From IMG/VR virus record IMGVR_UViG_3300046535_001092, positions 1 through 64,000 of that record: a stretch of 64,000 bases of DNA; one strand, given 5' to 3'. This stretch comes from a virus. Shown here piece by piece: positions 24,105 through 30,816 of the stretch (the stretch's first letter is position 1; every line of letters begins with the position of its first letter). The notes under the pieces are model-generated. The model saw nothing but the letters and a program-made list of their open reading frames with translations, was not told where the DNA came from and ran no database searches. The position numbers and the translations under genes were made by a program.

Positions 24105-24292
24105 AGGATATTGTGTTTGGGATTATCACTCTGCTTATAGTATGTGTACTAGCTGGTACCGCAGTTAGTGCTTGCTATATCACTACCTTTCTGCCCCTCA
24201 AGAATGGCTATTGTCAGACCTATATTCAGCCTACAAGCTGGAGTGGTAGTGGTTTCTGGAGTTGGCAGCCATGCCATAAGGTGAATCCCTAA
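24101..24292 (+). CDS. small membrane protein
   Basis: 63 aa, ATGA overlap. N-terminal hydrophobic helix (IVFGIITLLIVCVLAGTAVS), then a Cys/Trp/Ser-rich exposed part (GSGFWSWQPCHK). It could be a signal-anchored periplasmic peptide. Unknown. Confidence 0.55.
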   Translation: MKDIVFGIITLLIVCVLAGTAVSACYITTFLPLKNGYCQTYIQPTSWSGSGFWSWQPCHKVNP

Positions 24293-24489
24293 TGGAAAAG
24301 ATCATTGTAGCAGAGATGAAACCTGACTGGCTTGAGCCATATAGGACTATGGGACAGGATATCCCAGTCGTAGTTGCTCGACTCAATGCTAGTCCTAACT
24401 ACATGCCAAGGACTAGACTTGATTGGGGCATGATTAGTTGTGCTCTAAGAGATGGCTATGAGGTTAGGATTAGACCGAGAAAGAAGTGA
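24292..24489 (+). CDS. small hypothetical protein
   Basis: 65 aa, TAATG overlap. Basic C-terminus (ALRDGYEVRIRPRKK). Its stop codon lies inside the next RNA stem. Unknown. Confidence 0.5.
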   Translation: MEKIIVAEMKPDWLEPYRTMGQDIPVVVARLNASPNYMPRTRLDWGMISCALRDGYEVRIRPRKK

Positions 24490-24600
24490 GACTCTAAGTG
24501 AGCCATCTAATCCCTTGTATGAGACATTCCGGTATCTGGCGACCTCCATACTGGTTTAGTTTCTCCTAGGTGCTTTAGATGGCTCTCTTAGGTTCTCACT
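24485..24600 (+). ncRNA. structured intergenic RNA element 4, long interrupted stem
   Basis: A 23-bp stem: 24485-24491/24594-24600 (7 bp), 24494-24498/24587-24591 (5 bp) and 24500-24510/24575-24585 (11 bp), separated only by a 2x2 and a 1x1 internal loop. An inner hairpin is 24529-24535/24548-24554. It begins within the last codons of the upstream gene. It resembles an RNase III substrate in shape. Confidence 0.6.
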
Positions 24601-24610
24601 GAGACTCTAG

Positions 24611-24753
24611 GAATACCATTGAACAGCCTCGAAAAAGCGAACACTCATAAGTCTAATTAGCTCAGTATGGTAGAGCATCAGCTAAAACCTGAGGGTCGGT
24701 GGTTCGATCCCACCATTAGACAGCGACGTGGGTGATTAGGTTCAATGGTATTC
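24611..24753 (+). repeat. 14-bp perfect inverted repeat cradling a tRNA
   Basis: GAATACCATTGAAC (24611-24624) and its exact reverse complement (24740-24753) flank the tRNA-like gene at 24651-24722. In RNA this forms a 14-bp stem closing the tRNA as a side domain, suggesting a processing stem. Confidence 0.75.
24651..24722 (+). tRNA. tRNA-like gene, apparent AAA anticodon
   Basis: 72 nt. Acceptor GTCTAAT/ATTAGAC (7 bp), D arm GCTC-AGTATGGTA-GAGC, T arm GGTGG-TTCGATC-CCACC. The anticodon arm is only 4 bp (TCAG/CTGA) around CTAAAAC, which would put AAA at the anticodon (Phe, a very rare choice). No CCA is encoded. It may be a diverged tRNA-Phe, or a tRNA decoy. Structure confident, identity not. 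Confidence 0.75.
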
Positions 24754-24755
24754 TT

Positions 24756-24968
24756 ATGGTCTTACATCTCCATCGCTACACAAAGTTGCAAGACAATGCC
24801 TTCGTCCGAACATGCAAGAAGTGTGGTAAGAAGCAGGGGTTGTCTACCATAATTGCATGCCCGATGTTGGTTGTACGTTGTTGGAAGACGCTAAGGAATC
24901 TACCTAGACAGTCGTATGATAAGGGAGGTCAAAGTGCCACAGACATATACAAAGATGGATCCCACTGA
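24756..24968 (+). CDS. small zinc-knuckle protein
   Basis: 70 aa from the ATG at 24756, just after the inverted repeat. HLHRYTKLQDNAFVRTCKKC is a phage knuckle seen also at 29175-29336. It overlaps the next gene by 35 bp, so its end may be the doubtful part. Confidence 0.45.
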   Translation: MVLHLHRYTKLQDNAFVRTCKKCGKKQGLSTIIACPMLVVRCWKTLRNLPRQSYDKGGQSATDIYKDGSH

Positions 24969-25260
24969 GAAGGCTAAGTGGGTTGCAGCTCTGAGGTCTG
25001 GAGACTACAAGCAGTGTACACAGGTTCTCTACAGTCCTAAGTCTAACTCCTATTGCTGTCTTGGAGTTAAGCTTGAAGTAGTAAATAGGCTTACTCGTGC
25101 TGATGGAATTTATATGCCAACTTTCAAGGAGCTTGCTACTTTAGATTGGAAGCGGGTTGTAGGCATTGATTATGGTGCAATCGGCAGGCTTATCAACATG
25201 AATGACAAAGAGGACCAGAACTTCAATCAGATCGCTGATTGGATTGAGGCTAACCTCTAA
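24934..25260 (+). CDS. CCLG-family hypothetical protein, copy 3
   Basis: 108 aa from the GTG at 24934 (GGAGGT 5 nt upstream). AKWVAALRSGDYKQC, SYCCLGVKLEVV and LINMNDKEDQNFNQIADWIE match copy 2 (22413-22808) block by block. Unknown function. Confidence 0.7.
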   Translation: MPQTYTKMDPTEKAKWVAALRSGDYKQCTQVLYSPKSNSYCCLGVKLEVVNRLTRADGIYMPTFKELATLDWKRVVGIDYGAIGRLINMNDKEDQNFNQIADWIEANL

Positions 25261-25278
25261 CACTTGCGGAGGTCAAAG

Positions 25279-25320
25279 ATGGAGTTAGGTGCAGATAAGG
25301 CCTTAGAGATTACTCGATAG
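25279..25320 (+). CDS. possible 13-codon peptide
   Basis: ATG 5 nt after GGAGGT, then 13 codons (MELGADKALEITR) and TAG. The good ribosome site makes translation plausible, perhaps as a leader coupling to the next gene 8 nt away. Confidence 0.3.
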   Translation: MELGADKALEITR

Positions 25321-25328
25321 GAGAAGGC

Positions 25329-25601
25329 ATGCCACAGAACCTTATGGTCCATCGAGGCTTGTTCACAGGCTATCACTATGCTGTGCATGCTTCTTACCAC
25401 AATCGTAGACCTACCTTGGAGTTCTTTGAGAGGGAGCCTGAGGCTATCAAGGATGCCAAGCTCAAACTCTACAATTGTAGTAGAGTAACAGTATACTCGC
25501 TTGAGGACTGTACCTTTGTAGGTAAGGCAATACTTGAGTCCAGGTCAGCTAAGAAGAAGCTGGTCAAGTTGAAGGAATATCAGATAAAGGACGGAGAGTA
25601 A
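25329..25601 (+). CDS. small hypothetical protein
   Basis: 90 aa. Aromatic and His-rich start (LFTGYHYAVHASYHNRRPTL), basic helical end. AGGAGAAGG upstream. Unknown. Confidence 0.55.
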   Translation: MPQNLMVHRGLFTGYHYAVHASYHNRRPTLEFFEREPEAIKDAKLKLYNCSRVTVYSLEDCTFVGKAILESRSAKKKLVKLKEYQIKDGE

Positions 25602-25605
25602 GAAG

Positions 25606-25965
25606 ATGGCATCAGCTAGAGGGATGAGTTGTTGTGGGCTTGCGGAGATTGCTGGTATCTCCTATGGTACTCCTGAGGAGGCTATGCGGACTATTGTCCT
25701 ATATAGCTCTCACAACGAATATAGGATCCAACCAGTAATGATCTTCACTGGTGCCTCAACTACTAAGACTCCGCCAGCCTACTCTGAGAAGTTCAAGGCC
25801 CTCATTGAGAAGGAGAAGCTTGGTGATGTGACTGTGATTGAGGCCTCTGCAAAGAATCCTAACAGTCATAACTATATCACCACGTATGTGTGGCGTACCA
25901 ATAAGAAGAACTTGAAGGCTTGGTACACAGGGGCTAAGAAGAAGGCTCCAAGGGTCGTTAACTAG
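25606..25965 (+). CDS. SCG-family paralogue 1
   Basis: 119 aa. It shares with 31068-31442 and 38674-39390 the order: (S/T)-C-(C/G)-x-x-E-(I/V) at the start (MSCCGLAEIAG), a central FTG/FSD turn, LGDVTVIEASAKNP, and a final VW/IW...WY (TTYVWRTNKKNLKAWY). Unknown function. The conserved Cys and Trp-Tyr end could be an active site or interface. Confidence 0.65.
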   Translation: MASARGMSCCGLAEIAGISYGTPEEAMRTIVLYSSHNEYRIQPVMIFTGASTTKTPPAYSEKFKALIEKEKLGDVTVIEASAKNPNSHNYITTYVWRTNKKNLKAWYTGAKKKAPRVVN

Positions 25966-26046
25966 AGATTGTGGTCCCTCAAATCATCTGGGGGCGTAAG
26001 CTGGCATGGGAACTCAACTAGCCCAAACTACACAAGGGCACATATG

Positions 26047-26110
26047 TCTACCGAGTAGTAACTAGGTGTCTATTAATTTAGTGTAACATCCTAGTGAATA
26101 GTAAGGTAGA
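26047..26110 (+). ncRNA. structured intergenic RNA element 5
   Basis: In the 25966-26168 gap, 26047-26052 pairs with 26105-26110 and encloses 26061-26066/26090-26095; a hairpin CTATCA-TT-TGATAG follows. Weaker than the other elements. Confidence 0.35.
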
Positions 26111-26168
26111 TGGCGTCTATCATTTGATAGTAGAGATTGCATACAGGCCACATAACTTCGTCATCATC

Positions 26169-26264
26169 ATGCGCTACCTCATCTATGTCGTTGTCGGTGT
26201 TCCAGTGTTCATCTATTACACCCTCCTGAGTGCTTATGATGATTGGAGACTGTCTTGCAGATAA
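26169..26264 (+). CDS. possible membrane micro-protein
   Basis: 31 aa (MRYLIYVVVGVPVFIYYTLL then a charged end), one membrane span. No Shine-Dalgarno site seen, so uncertain. Confidence 0.35.
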   Translation: MRYLIYVVVGVPVFIYYTLLSAYDDWRLSCR

Positions 26265-26617
26265 AGGCTGCTACACTCTACAAGAAGGGTCAGGCTCTCA
26301 TAGACAAGTTCAACCCCTGCAATATCACCACAGATGATAAGGGCTATATTCATTGTAGTCTAGGTAGAAAGCCTAGCCGACCAGGAACCACTTACTGTTG
26401 TGATGATTGTAAGTATGTCAGTGATGAGGGTTGTACTGTTAAGTCTCTGGGCTGTAAGTTGGGGATGTGCTTCCAAGGTCCGGTGAGAGACTTCTGGAAG
26501 CAGGAGACTCCATTCCCTCCAGAGTTTATCGTTGAGATGAACAAGCTCCAAGACAAGGCACATAAGGCTCGCTACAACCTAACCTGTCGAACCATCACTA
26601 AGGAGTTAAATGGGTAA
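26255..26617 (+). CDS. Cys-rich hypothetical protein
   Basis: 120 aa from the TTG at 26255 (GGAG 6 nt upstream; a TTG at 26243 is an alternative). Ten cysteines, among them TTYCCDDCKYVSDEGC and LGCKLGMCF in the middle, indicate a metal cluster. The C-terminal helix is basic. Unknown. Confidence 0.6.
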   Translation: MQIKAATLYKKGQALIDKFNPCNITTDDKGYIHCSLGRKPSRPGTTYCCDDCKYVSDEGCTVKSLGCKLGMCFQGPVRDFWKQETPFPPEFIVEMNKLQDKAHKARYNLTCRTITKELNG

Positions 26618-26714
26618 TCGTATTAGATTGAAGCCCCTCTCCAAGCGTCTATCGGTGGGGGAGAAGCGTCGTAGACTGGCTAGGATTGCAAGGAGAAAGC
26701 TGAAAAATGGCTAG
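26610..26714 (+). CDS. Arg/Lys-rich micro-protein
   Basis: 34 aa, AGGAG upstream, overlapping the previous stop. About half the residues are basic (VGEKRRRLARIARRKLK), like RNA-binding or antiterminator peptides. Unknown. Confidence 0.4.
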   Translation: MGNRIRLKPLSKRLSVGEKRRRLARIARRKLKNG

Positions 26715-26778
26715 AATCATCGTCGGTGGATCAACTAACCCCTTTGTTAGTGTGGGGCAAGCACAAGAAGGAGAGTAA
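26707..26778 (+). CDS. possible micro-protein
   Basis: 23 aa (MARIIVGGSTNPFVSVGQAQ...). Bridges two coupled genes. Weak evidence. Confidence 0.3.
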   Translation: MARIIVGGSTNPFVSVGQAQEGE

Positions 26779-26779
26779 C

Positions 26780-26998
26780 ATGCCAGCCTATGCAATCAAA
26801 TCATCACGCTATATCAGCGACAGGAAGACATTGTACTTCAAGACCAGTGTTCCTGCTGGAGACATTTGCGAAGCCATTGCAAACTTCAAGGAGGTACATA
26901 GACATGAAAGGGTAACTGGAATCGACTGTAACGATAACGAGAGGATTGTAAGACAGGATCGTGCCTGGTATATACCAAACACGGCTGCGGCTCGTTAA
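26780..26998 (+). CDS. small hypothetical protein
   Basis: 72 aa from the ATG with AGGAGAG upstream. Beta-rich and basic (SSRYISDRKTLYFKTSV; FKEVHRHERVTGIDC). Unknown. Confidence 0.55.
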   Translation: MPAYAIKSSRYISDRKTLYFKTSVPAGDICEAIANFKEVHRHERVTGIDCNDNERIVRQDRAWYIPNTAAAR

Positions 26999-27072
26999 TT
27001 GTAGGCCAGACTCAAGCCATATGTGTTTGAGTCTGCTCTAGAGATAACGAACAACCAACCTAAGGAGTGAGC

Positions 27073-27303
27073 ATGGCTGGATTGAGTGTGCGTAAGGACT
27101 ATAAGGATGCTGTTGAGAGGCACTTCAAGACCCTAGATGGGGCTGGAGACATTCTCAAGAAGGTGGCGGCGGGGGCAGAGTTTGAAGAGCTTGAGACTGG
27201 CGCAGAGGATGCTCTTAGAGGTGGAGAGAGACGAGAGATTCACTATGTCAAGCTGAAGAATGGCGAAGAGAAGATCCGGATTGAGGTCTACTACCTTTCT
27301 TAA
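27073..27303 (+). CDS. small hypothetical protein
   Basis: 76 aa after AAGGAG. Charged helix then beta hairpin (REIHYVKLKNGEEKIRIEVY). Unknown. A 12-bp stem element follows at once. Confidence 0.55.
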   Translation: MAGLSVRKDYKDAVERHFKTLDGAGDILKKVAAGAEFEELETGAEDALRGGERREIHYVKLKNGEEKIRIEVYYLS

Positions 27304-27306
27304 GGG

Positions 27307-27402
27307 TTTAGGCGGTCTAGCTGATTGTCCAGTGAATTCTGTCGCTAGTATGCTGCTACGCTGACAATGCCTAGTAAGCTCTGCGGGCAGAGACCGCCTA
27401 AA
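27307..27402 (+). ncRNA. structured intergenic RNA element 6, 12-bp closing stem
   Basis: TTTAGGCGGTCT (27307-27318) pairs perfectly with AGACCGCCTAAA (27391-27402), enclosing 72 nt that contain an ATTGTC/GACAAT pair and smaller hairpins. It fills the 130-bp gap and is followed by GTATTTATTAAC. The cleanest member of the stem-closed set. Confidence 0.7.
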
Positions 27403-27434
27403 GTATTTATTAACATTTGAGTGGAGATGGTCGC

Positions 27435-28229
27435 ATGAGATTACCACCGTTCAAGGATGAGATTGCAGACAAGAACACAGGGTCAGGCTACTACGGTACC
27501 AATGAGGAGCCTGCTGTGTTGAAGGAGTTGATTAGGGGAAGGATCTACAATAAGGCAGGGTCGATTGCAAGTGGTGGAGAGATGCCCATCCTTATACTCC
27601 TGCCTGTGTGTAAGGAAGTTGTGGCTATTGACCACAGCTATCGCTCCCTGGCCGCATGTTATCTCAAGGTGCTTCTATTGGATGCACTTGGTCCTGAGAA
27701 GCTCTATGAAGTGCTGAGGGTTAATAACTCTCCCCTCTTTATAGAGACTTGTAAGCAGTTTAACGACATGATTCCTGCTGGAATTATGAAGCATGCTGGG
27801 GCTGTAGCAGGCTATCCTGGGAACTATACAGTAGCTACTCTTGCTGGCTCTATCTATGGGGAGATGCGTAGGGAGTGGCTACTCCTGCCCAAGACCGTGC
27901 TTGCGGCTGCATACAGACGATTAGAGAGGCTCACGTTTGTGCATGGGGATCTGGTTAATGACTTGCCTAAGTATGGTAAGTTTAACCTGTTGTATATGTC
28001 TAATGCTCATGAGCATGCTAATCGTGATGCTAAGTATCCCAAGATTGACGACTTTGACAAGATTGTCAAGCCTAATGGATCTGTCCTGCATGTCACTACG
28101 AACTATACGACGATAGTTCCTAAGAAGTATCCTGGCTGGACGGTTGCAAAGACTCTGACAGGGATTCGTACTGCTTGGAACTACCATCTGTTTAAGAAGG
28201 ATCCTGCTGCCACACAAGTGACAGTGTAA
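27435..28229 (+). CDS. SAM-dependent transferase-like protein
   Basis: 264 aa from the ATG at 27435 (GGAG upstream). Residues ~40-75 read as Rossmann motif I and the acidic loop (GSIASGGEMPILILLP, then KEVVAIDHSYRSL), and ~175-210 as a catalytic strand (FNLLYMSNAHEH) before FDKIVKPNGSVLHVTTN. The layout resembles the DUF3419/BtaA-like aminocarboxypropyl transferases or class I methyltransferases. Substrate unknown. It is flanked on both sides by stem-closed RNA elements. Confidence 0.6.
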   Translation: MRLPPFKDEIADKNTGSGYYGTNEEPAVLKELIRGRIYNKAGSIASGGEMPILILLPVCKEVVAIDHSYRSLAACYLKVLLLDALGPEKLYEVLRVNNSPLFIETCKQFNDMIPAGIMKHAGAVAGYPGNYTVATLAGSIYGEMRREWLLLPKTVLAAAYRRLERLTFVHGDLVNDLPKYGKFNLLYMSNAHEHANRDAKYPKIDDFDKIVKPNGSVLHVTTNYTTIVPKKYPGWTVAKTLTGIRTAWNYHLFKKDPAATQVTV

Positions 28230-28233
28230 GGGG

Positions 28234-28346
28234 TTAGGAACCTCAGGTAATGTCTGCTTATTCATAGTGCGAGTCATTGCGACTCCATATACTATGGGCG
28301 GTAGGTAACGCACAAGTGGTGTAGATTACAGCACAGGGGTTCCTAA
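28234..28346 (+). ncRNA. structured intergenic RNA element 7
   Basis: TTAGGAACCTC (28234-28244) pairs with 28336-28346 (11 bp, one G-T), enclosing GTAAT/ATTAC, CATAGT/ACTATG and the hairpin GAGTC-ATTGC-GACTC. It is followed by TATTTGAGGG, which also holds the ribosome site of the next gene. Confidence 0.65.
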
Positions 28347-28362
28347 TATTTGAGGGTGTAAC

Positions 28363-28464
28363 ATGTGTATATTGATCATAGGTGGGTTGGTTGTGGCCTT
28401 CGCTATACTTGTAGCTGGAGGGCTGCTGTTCGCCTTTGAGATTGCAAAGAAGTTGGGACTTTAA
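28363..28464 (+). CDS. single-span membrane micro-protein
   Basis: 33 aa, nearly all one hydrophobic helix (MCILIIGGLVVAFAILVAGG) with a Lys end. TGAGGG upstream. Unknown. Confidence 0.55.
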   Translation: MCILIIGGLVVAFAILVAGGLLFAFEIAKKLGL

Positions 28465-28476
28465 CAAGGAGTGAGT

Positions 28477-28755
28477 ATGTTGACATTCTTAGGTAAGATT
28501 TTCACATTCCTTGGTTGGAGTAGGGACGATTGGAAGTGGATCTGGACCCAGTTAGTCGCTGCTATGGGACTTGTAACCTTAGGAGCAGTTGACGTACCTA
28601 TGTGGGTGATGTTCCTATTTGGTGTCACTATGTCTACCACGGCTATTCATTGGGTACAGTTTGTGTGCGGAGTTATCTTTTGGGTGTCTGGCAGGATGGC
28701 AACTAGTCCTCTTTATGGAAGAAATAACTTCCCCCCATCTAGTGCTGGTATGTAA
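28477..28755 (+). CDS. small membrane protein, possible holin
   Basis: 92 aa after AAGGAG. Two to three membrane segments (WTQLVAAMGLVTLGAV; WVMFLFGVTMSTTAIHWVQF; VCGVIFWVS) following a short amphipathic start with Trp/Asp. The size and topology fit a class II/III holin, but no endolysin is next to it and other roles are as likely. Confidence 0.5.
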   Translation: MLTFLGKIFTFLGWSRDDWKWIWTQLVAAMGLVTLGAVDVPMWVMFLFGVTMSTTAIHWVQFVCGVIFWVSGRMATSPLYGRNNFPPSSAGM

Positions 28756-28756
28756 T

Positions 28757-28912
28757 ATGACCTTCAATGAAATCAAGGCTAAGTGGAATGAGGAGCAGTT
28801 CCCCCCACAGGAGCCATATGTTGCTGGTAAGAAGATTGAGGAGCCGTCTGCTGATTTCTGGCTCCTCCTTGTCTATATTGCATTTGTGATATTTGTAATG
28901 GGGTTACTATGA
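28757..28912 (+). CDS. tail-anchored small membrane protein
   Basis: 51 aa. Soluble charged start (MTFNEIKAKWNEEQFPPQEP) and a C-terminal membrane helix (FWLLLVYIAFVIFVMGLL). Coupled to the next gene by ATGA. Confidence 0.55.
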   Translation: MTFNEIKAKWNEEQFPPQEPYVAGKKIEEPSADFWLLLVYIAFVIFVMGLL

Positions 28913-29175
28913 TCTTAACCTGCTGCGGCAAGAAGCATAATGGTGCTAAGGCAATCATCAAGCACCTTGGTACGACAGAGTTTACTGGAGATCGTAGGAT
29001 GATATTCCAGTGTGACAAGCATAGAAGATTTACTGCTAAGTGCTACAACTGTAAACTCTGCCGCTATATTCATAAGATTGACAAGAAGCTGTGGAAGAAG
29101 AAGCTAACCCTAGATCAGTACACCGGTATTTATTCAGGTGGAATGCCTGGAACTTGGTTTGAAGGTTGTGAATAA
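28909..29175 (+). CDS. small zinc-binding protein
   Basis: 88 aa. MILTCCGKKHNG, FQCDKH and CYNCKLCRYIH supply many Cys/His ligands; very basic middle (KIDKKLWKKKL). Probably nucleic-acid binding. Unknown. Confidence 0.55.
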   Translation: MILTCCGKKHNGAKAIIKHLGTTEFTGDRRMIFQCDKHRRFTAKCYNCKLCRYIHKIDKKLWKKKLTLDQYTGIYSGGMPGTWFEGCE

Positions 29176-29336
29176 TGAGTAAGTCTAAGTCACATCCTTG
29201 TAAGCATCCTGAGAAGGCCCTACGACATGAGGGGGCCTTCGTAGTGTGTAAGAAGTGCTCTAAGATTGTGTATGATGCAATTGAAGAGTATAAGAAGAAG
29301 CGAGAGGCTGAGGGGATGTCTACCTCAGGATTGTAA
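29175..29336 (+). CDS. small zinc-knuckle protein
   Basis: 53 aa, TAATG overlap. HPCKHPEKALRHEGAFVVCK forms a C-x2-H...C-x2-C knuckle; Lys/Glu-rich tail. Unknown. Confidence 0.55.
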   Translation: MSKSKSHPCKHPEKALRHEGAFVVCKKCSKIVYDAIEEYKKKREAEGMSTSGL

Positions 29337-29339
29337 GTT

Positions 29340-29606
29340 ATGCCTTATAAAGTTCGCATTAGGCGTAACAGTGACAATCTAATCAGAACCTATGATGACG
29401 ATTTAGATTGGCATGATAGCTCTATGTTCTGGTGGACTGAGGGTAACGCAGGGTGTGACTGTAATAGGGCCTTGTTCTTTGCTAGAGCGGTAGATGAAGA
29501 TGAGCCAGATTGGGATAATATCCCTTGTGGCGATAAACTTTACACTGTGTTAGATATTACTCTAGAAGATGGTCGAGTGATTGAGGTTGATGCTCCGGTA
29601 GCTTAA
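29340..29606 (+). CDS. hypothetical protein overlapping a tRNA
   Basis: 88 aa. Trp/Asp-rich, beta pattern (YDDDLDWHDSSMFWWTEG; then LYTVLDITLEDGRVIEV). Its last five codons, including the stop, are also the first 15 nt of tRNA-Arg (29592-29668), so tRNA processing would destroy this message's end. Confidence 0.6.
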   Translation: MPYKVRIRRNSDNLIRTYDDDLDWHDSSMFWWTEGNAGCDCNRALFFARAVDEDEPDWDNIPCGDKLYTVLDITLEDGRVIEVDAPVA

Positions 29607-29668
29607 CTGGAGAAAGCCTCGGACTTCTAATCCGATGACTGGGGGTTCGAATCCCCCCTGGAGCACCA
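29592..29668 (+). tRNA. tRNA-Arg (anticodon TCT)
   Basis: 77 nt: acceptor GCTCCGG/CTGGAGC, D arm closing on AGC/GC, anticodon arm TCGGA-CTTCTAA-TCCGA (anticodon TCT at 34-36), T arm GGGGG-TTCGAAT-CCCCC, and encoded ACCA end. It reads AGA, a codon used heavily in the plus-strand early genes. Confidence 0.93.
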
Positions 29669-29671
29669 TTT

Positions 29672-29854
29672 ATGCTTAACGGCAAGCAGCTAAAACGACT
29701 AGTAAGTAAGATCCCAGATGATGCTATTGTCCAAGTAGCTGGACCTGACTCTGGCGGCTATGATTGGACATATTGTGATAAGGCTCAGATCACAAAAAGG
29801 AAGAATATCTACTTCATTAGTGGGGTCTTTGACGAAAGAGTTTTTAAGGACTAG
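29672..29854 (+). CDS. small hypothetical protein
   Basis: 60 aa, starting 4 nt after the tRNA CCA end. LKRLVSKIPDDAIVQVAGPD then beta strands; this start is common in small phage proteins of unknown role. Confidence 0.55.
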   Translation: MLNGKQLKRLVSKIPDDAIVQVAGPDSGGYDWTYCDKAQITKRKNIYFISGVFDERVFKD

Positions 29855-29856
29855 TT

Positions 29857-30006
29857 ATGTCTACCTTCTATGACAGGCTTATGACTAAGAAGAATCTGCC
29901 TAGAGTCCCAGTCCCTAAGCCCTCTGTTGTACACAAGGTGAAGGTTAAGACTAAGCATCGTAAGCGCAAGCACAAGGGAGAGGTCGAGGACTTGTATGAC
30001 TACTGA
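29857..30006 (+). CDS. basic micro-protein
   Basis: 49 aa, strongly basic second half (KVKVKTKHRKRKHKGE). Probably binds nucleic acid. Unknown. Confidence 0.5.
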   Translation: MSTFYDRLMTKKNLPRVPVPKPSVVHKVKVKTKHRKRKHKGEVEDLYDY

Positions 30007-30199
30007 ACTAGATAAGCTACTAACCAGGCTGCTCCTTCTTGCAGTTGTAGGGATTGCTAAGCTTCTTCTTAGTAGATTCCCAGACGAGACTACTGGAACC
30101 AAGATTCTTGGCACTATTGCCCGCCTTAAGGTGCTTGGGCAGAACGAGATGACTGGTAAGGACTACAAAGAATACTTTGAAGACATTGATGAGGAGTAG
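29996..30199 (+). CDS. small hypothetical protein
   Basis: 67 aa, overlapping the previous gene by 11 bp. Leu-rich helix (LDKLLTRLLLLAVVGIAKLL) and acidic end. Unknown. Confidence 0.55.
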   Translation: MTTELDKLLTRLLLLAVVGIAKLLLSRFPDETTGTKILGTIARLKVLGQNEMTGKDYKEYFEDIDEE

Positions 30200-30202
30200 A
30201 AT

Positions 30203-30469
30203 ATGAAGATTAAAGATAAGTGTGAGGCTGCACCCGCTAGATGGATAAAGGATCTCCCAACTGGGGCTGTCTTTACTACTAGAGATGGAAGAACCCTAAT
30301 GAAGGTTAGACAGTATTCTGCAACCACTACTACTGTTCATTACCTTGTAGACCTTGCTAGAGGTGTGTTCTGTAACTGGTCCGAGAATCTTCAAGGCTCG
30401 GAGACTGACCGACCAGAGCTTGAGAGCTACTACCCCAATGTTGAGCTTATCTTGAATAAGAAAGAGTAG
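30203..30469 (+). CDS. hypothetical protein
   Basis: 88 aa with RWIKDLPTGAVFTTRDGRTL then VHYLVDLARGVFCNWS. The pattern (a threshold-like PxGxxF, then a small barrel) recurs at 32365-32592. Unknown function. Confidence 0.6.
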   Translation: MKIKDKCEAAPARWIKDLPTGAVFTTRDGRTLMKVRQYSATTTTVHYLVDLARGVFCNWSENLQGSETDRPELESYYPNVELILNKKE

Positions 30470-30496
30470 CACTAGCTAGATAAATATGTGGGGTTT

Positions 30497-30600
30497 GAGG
30501 TATCATGCGCAAAGGCCGTCTCTCACTACTGAGAGATTTGGTAAAGGTCCTTCGATACTCCTCTTTACAGGGTGAAAAGACCCTGGCCCTGCTCACCCCT
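30497..30600 (+). ncRNA. structured intergenic RNA element 8
   Basis: Gap 30470-30615. Hairpin 30519-30525/30530-30536 (7 bp) sits inside a GAGGTATC...GATACTCCTC stem with a small bulge. Hairpin 30568-30573/30580-30585 (6 bp, GAAAAG loop) follows, and its GGGTGA can alternatively pair with TCACCC downstream. Confidence 0.5.
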
Positions 30601-30615
30601 TCACCTTGAGGCTTT

Positions 30616-30816
30616 ATGCAACAAGACGTTAGAATCATCAGGTTCACTTGTGATAGATGTGGTAACCAAGAGGAGTTTAAAAGAGTTGGTTATACCTATC
30701 CAGCTAGGCCTGTAGGATGGTCAACTAGGATAACCTATGGCCATGGACTTACTAACCACTCACAAGACGAAGATATCTGCTCTGGTTGTACAGCAGCTCT
30801 AGGGGGGATATTATGA
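30616..30816 (+). CDS. small zinc-ribbon protein
   Basis: 66 aa. FTCDRCGNQEEF and ICSGC form a four-Cys ribbon. Coupled to the next gene (ATGA). Confidence 0.55.
   Translation: MQQDVRIIRFTCDRCGNQEEFKRVGYTYPARPVGWSTRITYGHGLTNHSQDEDICSGCTAALGGIL

Noticed and set aside
24651-24722. Amber-suppressor tRNA (CTA in the loop)
   Set aside because: The CTA triplet would not follow a U at position 33; the register with U33 gives AAA.
28477-28755. Confident holin call
   Set aside because: Topology fits, but no adjacent endolysin or spanin was recognised and other small membrane proteins are common here; kept only as a possibility.
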